Assembly (NCBI GenBank): GCA_002427475.1 | Contig: DIRG01000083.1 | Location: 1 to 26,738, forward strand | DNA from: Mageeibacillus sp. UBA5442 | GTDB taxonomy: Bacteria; Bacillota; Clostridia; Saccharofermentanales; DTU023 | Direction: 5' to 3' | DNA length: 26,738 bases | Shown here: positions 22,417-26,738 of the stretch, piece by piece | Position numbering within the stretch: position 1 is the first letter of the stretch | Layout: the number at the start of each line of letters is the position of its first letter | Position numbers and translations under genes: made by a program | The notes under the pieces: model-generated | Seen by the model: only the letters and a program-made list of their open reading frames with translations | The model's database searches: none | Told to the model about the DNA's origin: nothing

Positions 22417-23727
22417 TTAGCGCTCAAGACGGAAAGCGTCGAAGCCGGCATAAGTGGCGCTAGAACCTAACTCTTCTTCAATACGTAGGAGCTGGTTATA
22501 TTTGGCCACGCGATCAGAGCGTGAAGGTGCACCTGTCTTGATCTGACCTGCATCTGTTCCCACAACGAGGTCAGCGATGCTGACATCTTCAGTCTCGCCT
22601 GAACGGTGTGAAATGACCGCGGTCCAGCCTTGACGTTGTGCCATCTCAATAGCTTCCAGTGTTTCGGTCAAGGTGCCGATCTGGTTAACTTTGATTAGGA
22701 TGGAATTGGAAGCGTTGAGCTCGATCCCCTTCTCGAGGCGTTCAGTGTTGGTAACGTAGAGGTCATCACCGACCAACTGCACTTTATCGCCGATGCGGGC
22801 GTTGAGTTCTTGCCAGCCTTCCCAATCATCTTCTGCTAAGCCGTCTTCTAGGGAAATAATAGGATATTTATCCGCCAGCATGGCATAGTAGTCGATCATC
22901 TCTTCTGTGGTCTTGAATTCGTCGGTTTTCCAGAAATAATAGCCGTCTTTACCGATCTTTTTCGCCTCTTCGTAGAGTTCAGTTGATGCGGGGTCCATTG
23001 CAATAAAGAAATCTTCAGCGGGCGTGAATCCTGCTTCCTCAATAGCCTTAACCAGCCACTGCAGAGCCTCTTCGTCACTCTTGAGATTCGGAGCAAAGCC
23101 ACCTTCATCACCGACTGCGGTGGAGTAGCCTTCGGCCTTAAGCAGTTTGCTCAGAGTGTGGAAAACTTCGGTACACCAGCGGAATGCTTCACGGAAGCTG
23201 CTGGCACCGACGGGCATAATCATGAACTCCTGCAAGTTGACGCTGTTATCGGCGTGCTTACCACCATTAATAACATTCATCATGGGTACAGGAAGGGTAT
23301 GTGTGCGGATACCGCCAACGTATTGCCAGAGACGGAGTCCCAGTGAATCAGCTGCGGCCTGGGCTGCTGCCAGGGAAACTGAGAGAATGGCGTTGGCTCC
23401 GAGATTGGCCTTGTTATCAGTGCCGTCGAGCTCGATCATGGCTTGGTCCAACTCTCCTTGATCGTAGACATTCATGCCGACCAGCTCAGGGGCGATGATA
23501 TCGTTGACATTGTCGACCGCTTTGAGCACACCTTTGCCCTGATAGCGATCTGCGTCGCCGTCGCGAAGTTCGACTGCTTCATAAGCACCGGTTGAAGCGC
23601 CTGAAGGTACTGCTGCGCGACCGACTGTGCCGTCCTCCAACAATACTTCTGCCTCAACAGTAGGATTGCCGCGTGAGTCAATGATTTCACGCGCTGCAAT
23701 ATCTGTAATTAATAATTCATATAGCAT
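22417..23727 (-). CDS. eno: Enolase
   Basis: Converts 2-phosphoglycerate to phosphoenolpyruvate in glycolysis and gluconeogenesis; cytosolic and magnesium-dependent. The 436 residues carry the whole family set: AREIIDSRGNPTVE near the N-terminus, SGASTG loop, NGGKHAD, the DEGGFAPN segment, metal ligands in MDPAS, SLEDG and GDDLYVTN, catalytic LIKVNQIGT with its Lys, and SHRSGETED. An in-frame TTG 12 bases upstream extends the frame, but GGAGG lies 5 bases before the ATG at 23727, which is the true start. It is a single-gene unit with its own terminator. It is on the minus strand, which would be head-on to a fork leaving the dnaA region. Confidence 0.98.
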   Translation of the reverse strand: MLYELLITDIAAREIIDSRGNPTVEAEVLLEDGTVGRAAVPSGASTGAYEAVELRDGDADRYQGKGVLKAVDNVNDIIAPELVGMNVYDQGELDQAMIELDGTDNKANLGANAILSVSLAAAQAAADSLGLRLWQYVGGIRTHTLPVPMMNVINGGKHADNSVNLQEFMIMPVGASSFREAFRWCTEVFHTLSKLLKAEGYSTAVGDEGGFAPNLKSDEEALQWLVKAIEEAGFTPAEDFFIAMDPASTELYEEAKKIGKDGYYFWKTDEFKTTEEMIDYYAMLADKYPIISLEDGLAEDDWEGWQELNARIGDKVQLVGDDLYVTNTERLEKGIELNASNSILIKVNQIGTLTETLEAIEMAQRQGWTAVISHRSGETEDVSIADLVVGTDAGQIKTGAPSRSDRVAKYNQLLRIEEELGSSATYAGFDAFRLER

Positions 23728-23840
23728 ATAGACCTCCAAAAAATTGCTTTGTTAAATAATCTCACCGCTTAGTCTACACCATCTTAGTTCGATTTTTGGT
23801 AATTTCTTGCCGCCTTTACGTCAAGAGACTTGATAATACA

Positions 23841-25208
23841 TTAGAGATCCAGAGGGATCCTTTTCCAAGACCAAAGCAGAATCAGGAATTGTAAGCTGCC
23901 GGTGACAAAGAGAACCAACTCAATCTGAATCACGTCCGCCAAGGGTGCGAAAATTAAGGTACCCACTGGGATGGCGGCTGAACCGATCATGTACAAGACG
24001 GCGAAGACGCGGCCGTGGAAAGAACGTTCTACATTTTCCTGTAAGAGGACAGTGACGGTAGTTATGTAAAAAGGTACGACCACGCCGCAGGAGAACAAGA
24101 CCATGGCGAAGAAAACAAAATTATTTACGTTTGTTATGCCCAGCGTGGCAAGAGTTATGGTGAGTACTGCTAAACTGGCGCCCACAGTGCGAATAGTGCG
24201 GACTCTGCTTTTGAACTCTCCTTTGGCAGCGACCAGCACTCCGCCTAAGGCCATGCCGGCGAAGAAAGATGTCTGAGCAGCCGTTATATACCAGACTTCT
24301 ATGCCGAAGTGGCGCCTGACGAATAAGGGCAACAAGATCGCCAGTGGTGCCAGCAGAACCATGAACATGGCATAAACAGTCATTAGCCTCTTGATATAGG
24401 GCTTGCAGTTGATGTAACGTAGCCCGGCCTTGAAGTCGGCAATGCGCCCTTTATCTTCCTGCATTGCTCCGGTTACGCAGTCATCCTCTAACTCAAGCTC
24501 TTCGTCATTATAGGTAGTGCTGGTGCTTGTTGCCACTGCGCCTGAGGGAAAGCCCCAATCAAAATTTTCTTCCTTTTTGTTGACACCGAAGGCATTAGCG
24601 ACGAGTCCGGTCCGTTGATGGGGTAGTGGCAGGACCAGCATGATAGTGATAGCAATTGCAGCTGTAACTACATCGATCATAAAGATAGTCCAGATGGGAA
24701 GAATTAGAATCATGGCACCTCCTAAGATAGGAGAAAGCAGCTGTGTGATGTTGCCAATCGTATTGTAAATGCCATTGACACGAATAAGGCTTTTGCGGGG
24801 AACAATTTGCGGTATCAGAGCAGTGATCGCGGGACCTTGTATGCCGCCGCCCAAGGAGCGAATAGCGGAAACCAGAAAAATCAGCCAGATATGTTCGTAG
24901 CCATTTATGAAAATGATGGCGACAGCAAGAGAGGCCAGCGCAATACCACCATCGGCCAGAATAATGACCCAACGCCTATCGTAACGATCAGCCCAGACAC
25001 CTGAAACCAAGGCAATCAAGAGCTGCGGCAAGAAGGAGGCTATTGTCATTATTGTGAGAGCTAGACCGGAGTTAGTGCGGAAAGTTATATACCAGATCAG
25101 CGCAAATTGAACTAGGCCTGTTCCTAAAGTTGAGGCTGTCTGACCGGCATAAAAAGCAGTAATTACTTTCTGCCAGGGAGCGAAGTTCTTTTTTGCAAGC
25201 TTATCCAT
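23841..25208 (-). CDS. MFS exporter of the macrolide-efflux (MefA-like) group
   Basis: A 455-residue major facilitator protein with twelve predicted membrane segments. The N-terminal pattern (FYAGQTASTLGTGLVQFALIW, then PQLLIALVSGVWADRYDRR, the motif-A loop between TM2 and TM3) is typical of the MefA/MFS_3 group, whose members export macrolides or other compounds; many relatives have no known substrate. A hydrophilic central loop of about 60 residues (about 205-265, acidic with Thr/Ser run) separates the two halves. The start ATG has no strong ribosome site. It follows the ROK kinase after 55 bases that contain a short direct repeat. Resistance should not be assumed from sequence. Confidence 0.88.
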   Translation of the reverse strand: MDKLAKKNFAPWQKVITAFYAGQTASTLGTGLVQFALIWYITFRTNSGLALTIMTIASFLPQLLIALVSGVWADRYDRRWVIILADGGIALASLAVAIIFINGYEHIWLIFLVSAIRSLGGGIQGPAITALIPQIVPRKSLIRVNGIYNTIGNITQLLSPILGGAMILILPIWTIFMIDVVTAAIAITIMLVLPLPHQRTGLVANAFGVNKKEENFDWGFPSGAVATSTSTTYNDEELELEDDCVTGAMQEDKGRIADFKAGLRYINCKPYIKRLMTVYAMFMVLLAPLAILLPLFVRRHFGIEVWYITAAQTSFFAGMALGGVLVAAKGEFKSRVRTIRTVGASLAVLTITLATLGITNVNNFVFFAMVLFSCGVVVPFYITTVTVLLQENVERSFHGRVFAVLYMIGSAAIPVGTLIFAPLADVIQIELVLFVTGSLQFLILLWSWKRIPLDL

Positions 25209-25231
25209 ACGTGGCTATCACTTTGCCATAC

Positions 25232-25250
25232 TTAGGTAATGATTAGGTAA
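25232..25250. repeat. Direct repeat TTAGGTAA in the ROK-MFS gap
   Basis: TTAGGTAA at 25232-25239 and again at 25243-25250, 11 bases start to start, about one helical turn. The spacing is typical of a dimer binding on one DNA face. It lies 24 bases before the MFS start. Confidence 0.4.
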
Positions 25251-25263
25251 ACTGTTTCTTAGC

Positions 25264-26220
25264 TTATCTGCTGATGGCAGCGCCGACAATACCGGCGTCA
25301 TTGCCGAGCTTGGCGGGGATGATCCGGGGTACCGGTTGGCCGACTCGCGTCAGTAGCTGTTCGGCGACAGCCCTTTGTAGCTCTTCATAGAAACTCTTCT
25401 TTTGATTGCTGATGCCGCCACCTAGGGCAATAATTTCCGGCTGCAAGACGGTTGTCAGTGAAGCAATACCGACAGCGAGGTAATGTGAGTAGAGGCCGAT
25501 TGAGTGGAGCGCAGCCGGGTCTCCAGCTTCCGCAGCTTCAAATAAATCGCGAATAGTATAAGGGACAAGGGAATCCAATGTTTTTCCCTTCAGGAGCAGT
25601 GAGTCGGGATATTCCTGCAGTGCTTTATCTGCTTCGCGGCGTAGGGCCTTTGTGGACACGTAAGCTTCCAAACAGCCTTTGCGGCCGCAGGGACATTGTT
25701 CGCCATCGGCGACCAGGGTGAAGTGCCCGGGCTCAAAGCCGAAACCCGTCGCTCCGTCAAAGCTCTCACCTTGATAGATAAAACCGCCTCCCAGACCGGT
25801 GCCGAGAGTTAGCAACATGCTGTTGGGATAATTCTGCAAAGCGCCAAACTTGAACTCGGCCCGAGCAGCACAGTCAGCGTCGTTGACGATATGGATTTCT
25901 AGATGGGGGAAGTAAGGTTGTAACTCAGAGAGGAGGTCTGCATTTTCCCAGCCGAGATTGCCGGCATAAATGACGTTTTGTGTCCGGGGGTGGATCGGTC
26001 CCGGAACACCAACACCTAGATGGAGCAGTGAATCACGCTTTTTGCTGTCGAGTTTTGTCAGTATGGATTGTCCTAGCTGCCCGATATCTGCGGCCACGCC
26101 TTTGACACCACCGCTGGTATCGGTGTTGCGTGATCTTTTGTACAGGAGGTGGCCCTCTCCATCAACTACGGCTGCTGCGATGTGGCTCCCGCCCAAGTCT
26201 ATACCAAGCGAATATTCCAT
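25264..26220 (-). CDS. ROK-family sugar kinase (glucokinase-like)
   Basis: A 318-residue ROK kinase that phosphorylates glucose or a related sugar with ATP. The phosphate-1 loop is GIDLGGSHIAAAVV (6-19), GVPGP at 72-76, the catalytic Asp114 in VNDADCAA, and LGTGLGGGF (139-147). The ROK zinc site is complete: His166 in EPGHFTLV, then Cys176, Cys178 and Cys183 in CPCGRKGCLE. There is no N-terminal helix-turn-helix, so it is a kinase and not a ROK repressor. GGGAG is 7 bases before the ATG. A promoter is visible at 26266-26294, and the MFS gene follows downstream. The exact sugar is not certain. Confidence 0.92.
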   Translation of the reverse strand: MEYSLGIDLGGSHIAAAVVDGEGHLLYKRSRNTDTSGGVKGVAADIGQLGQSILTKLDSKKRDSLLHLGVGVPGPIHPRTQNVIYAGNLGWENADLLSELQPYFPHLEIHIVNDADCAARAEFKFGALQNYPNSMLLTLGTGLGGGFIYQGESFDGATGFGFEPGHFTLVADGEQCPCGRKGCLEAYVSTKALRREADKALQEYPDSLLLKGKTLDSLVPYTIRDLFEAAEAGDPAALHSIGLYSHYLAVGIASLTTVLQPEIIALGGGISNQKKSFYEELQRAVAEQLLTRVGQPVPRIIPAKLGNDAGIVGAAISR

Positions 26221-26265
26221 AATTATCTCCCTGATTTATCATTAATCTATGGTAGATTATGACTT

Positions 26266-26294
26266 AGTATATCAATTATATTTGGCGGAACCAA
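26266..26294 (-). promoter_or_regulatory. Promoter of the ROK kinase gene
   Basis: On the minus strand, TTGGTT (26289-26294), 17 bases, TATACT (26266-26271). The plus strand of the same gap has TTGACT at 26309-26314 as a possible -35 for addB, with GACTCT/AGAGTC inverted at 26311-26329. Confidence 0.5.
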
Positions 26295-26361
26295 TGTAAA
26301 TGTTAATTTTGACTCTGCCCTCAAGAGTCTGATAGTTGAAGAAAGCGAGTTCTTTGTGAAT

Positions 26362-26738
26362 ATGAGCACAGCTAAAATAGATGTTTTTTATGCCGAACAG
26401 GCCTCAATTCTGAAAGAAAAGCTTTTTGCTGAAATGATTAGTCACAGCGGCAAGTGGCCCGACGACAGAGCCTTTTTACTTGTTCCGGAACGGCAAAAAT
26501 CTGACCTGGAGCGCGCCTATCTGGAGGAGCCGGGCGCAAACGGCTTGATGATGGCAGAGATCCTCTCTTTCAGCCGCTTGGCTCAGCGTATTTTTGCCGA
26601 AGCGGGTGGAGCCGAGGCAAAGACGCTTTCTCGAGCGGGCAAAGCGATGCTGATCCAGCGTCTCTTGCTGAAACATGAAGGAGAATTTCGTAGGTTTCAA
26701 CGCCTGGCAGAGCGGCCGGCTTTCGCCTCGGAGATCGC
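26362..26738 (+). CDS. addB: AddB-like helicase-nuclease subunit, 5' part only
   Basis: The first 125 codons of a gene that runs off the window. It resembles the N-terminus of AddB/RexB, partner of AddA in double-strand break repair: FLLVPERQKSDLE corresponds to the LVPDQ strand, EILSFSRLAQRIFAEAGG to the VFSFSRLAWRVL segment, and LSRAGKAMLIQRLLLKH to the following GxxMLLRKL helix. In AddB of Bacillus subtilis a GRSGSGKT P-loop precedes these; here the same position reads FYAEQASILKEKL, so the P-loop is absent, as in RexB-type proteins. Start is ATG 26362 or in-frame GTG 26356; both have weak ribosome sites. The frame is open upstream to about 26262 but has no other usual start. The 3' end is not seen. 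Confidence 0.75.
   Translation, partial: MSTAKIDVFYAEQASILKEKLFAEMISHSGKWPDDRAFLLVPERQKSDLERAYLEEPGANGLMMAEILSFSRLAQRIFAEAGGAEAKTLSRAGKAMLIQRLLLKHEGEFRRFQRLAERPAFASEI

Noticed and set aside
23728..23840. TTGACG-17-TACCAA as enolase promoter
   Set aside because: The -10 hexamer is too poor to list as a site, though an eno promoter must lie in this gap.
1..26738. CRISPR arrays, tRNA, rRNA, insertion sequences, phage genes
   Set aside because: None seen: no regularly spaced repeats, no cloverleaf or rRNA-like sequence, no transposase or integrase among the open frames.
1..26738. A new defence or secretion system
   Set aside because: Every sizeable gene belongs to a housekeeping, transport or metabolic family; the novelty is in details (NadE, origin repeats), not in an unknown multi-gene system.

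Overview
This window looks like the chromosomal replication-origin region of a Bacillota bacterium, most likely a clostridial lineage. The evidence is the run dnaA-dnaN-recF-remB-gyrB on one strand (remB is a Bacillota gene), the start of an addB-like gene at the right edge, an AT-rich repeat-bearing dnaA/dnaN intergenic region, and twelve bases at the left edge that match three quarters of a parS site. I cannot place the genus from sequence alone. No rRNA, tRNA, CRISPR array, insertion sequence or prophage is visible, and coding density is high.

Layout. Bases 1-6560 (genes all on the minus strand) hold the partial parS, the gyrB terminator, gyrB with a long acidic N-terminal extension, remB, recF, dnaN, the candidate oriC and dnaA. 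Bases 6772-11559 (minus) hold a NAD synthetase whose glutaminase domain appears to have lost two catalytic residues, an aminopeptidase P and a flavin-type split-barrel protein. Bases 11698-13485 (plus) hold a nucleoside hydrolase and a short-chain dehydrogenase. Bases 13514-16209 (minus) hold a GntR regulator/ABC ATPase/ABC permease operon with a clear promoter and a perfect 11-4-11 operator palindrome. A PatB-type aminotransferase (minus) diverges from a DUF1847/YtcJ-amidohydrolase pair (plus, 17659-19883). From 19993 to 26220 everything is again on the minus strand: a ferritin-like protein, two tandem ZIP metal transporters, enolase, an MFS exporter and a ROK sugar kinase. The plus-strand 5' end of an addB-like gene runs off the right edge.

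How it fits together. The left third is the initiation and segregation module: DnaA acts on the repeats next to dnaN, DnaN and RecF serve the fork, GyrB relieves supercoils, and the parS site would load ParB. The usual partners on the other side of dnaA (rpmH-rnpA-yidC, parAB) are absent and metabolic genes stand there instead. Most genes right of dnaA are on the minus strand. If oriC is at dnaA/dnaN, they, including enolase, would be replicated head-on.

Most notable observations: (1) NadE with Lys and Cys of its nitrilase triad apparently replaced by Ala; (2) a cluster of TTATTRACA-like repeats in pairs 11 bp apart, alongside a DnaA domain IV signature with Asn and Ala at positions that are Asp and Thr in E. 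coli; (3) the truncated parS at the left edge; (4) a textbook self-regulated GntR/ABC operon; (5) an AddB N-terminus without a visible P-loop. All functional statements are inferred from sequence motifs read by eye; no database search was run.
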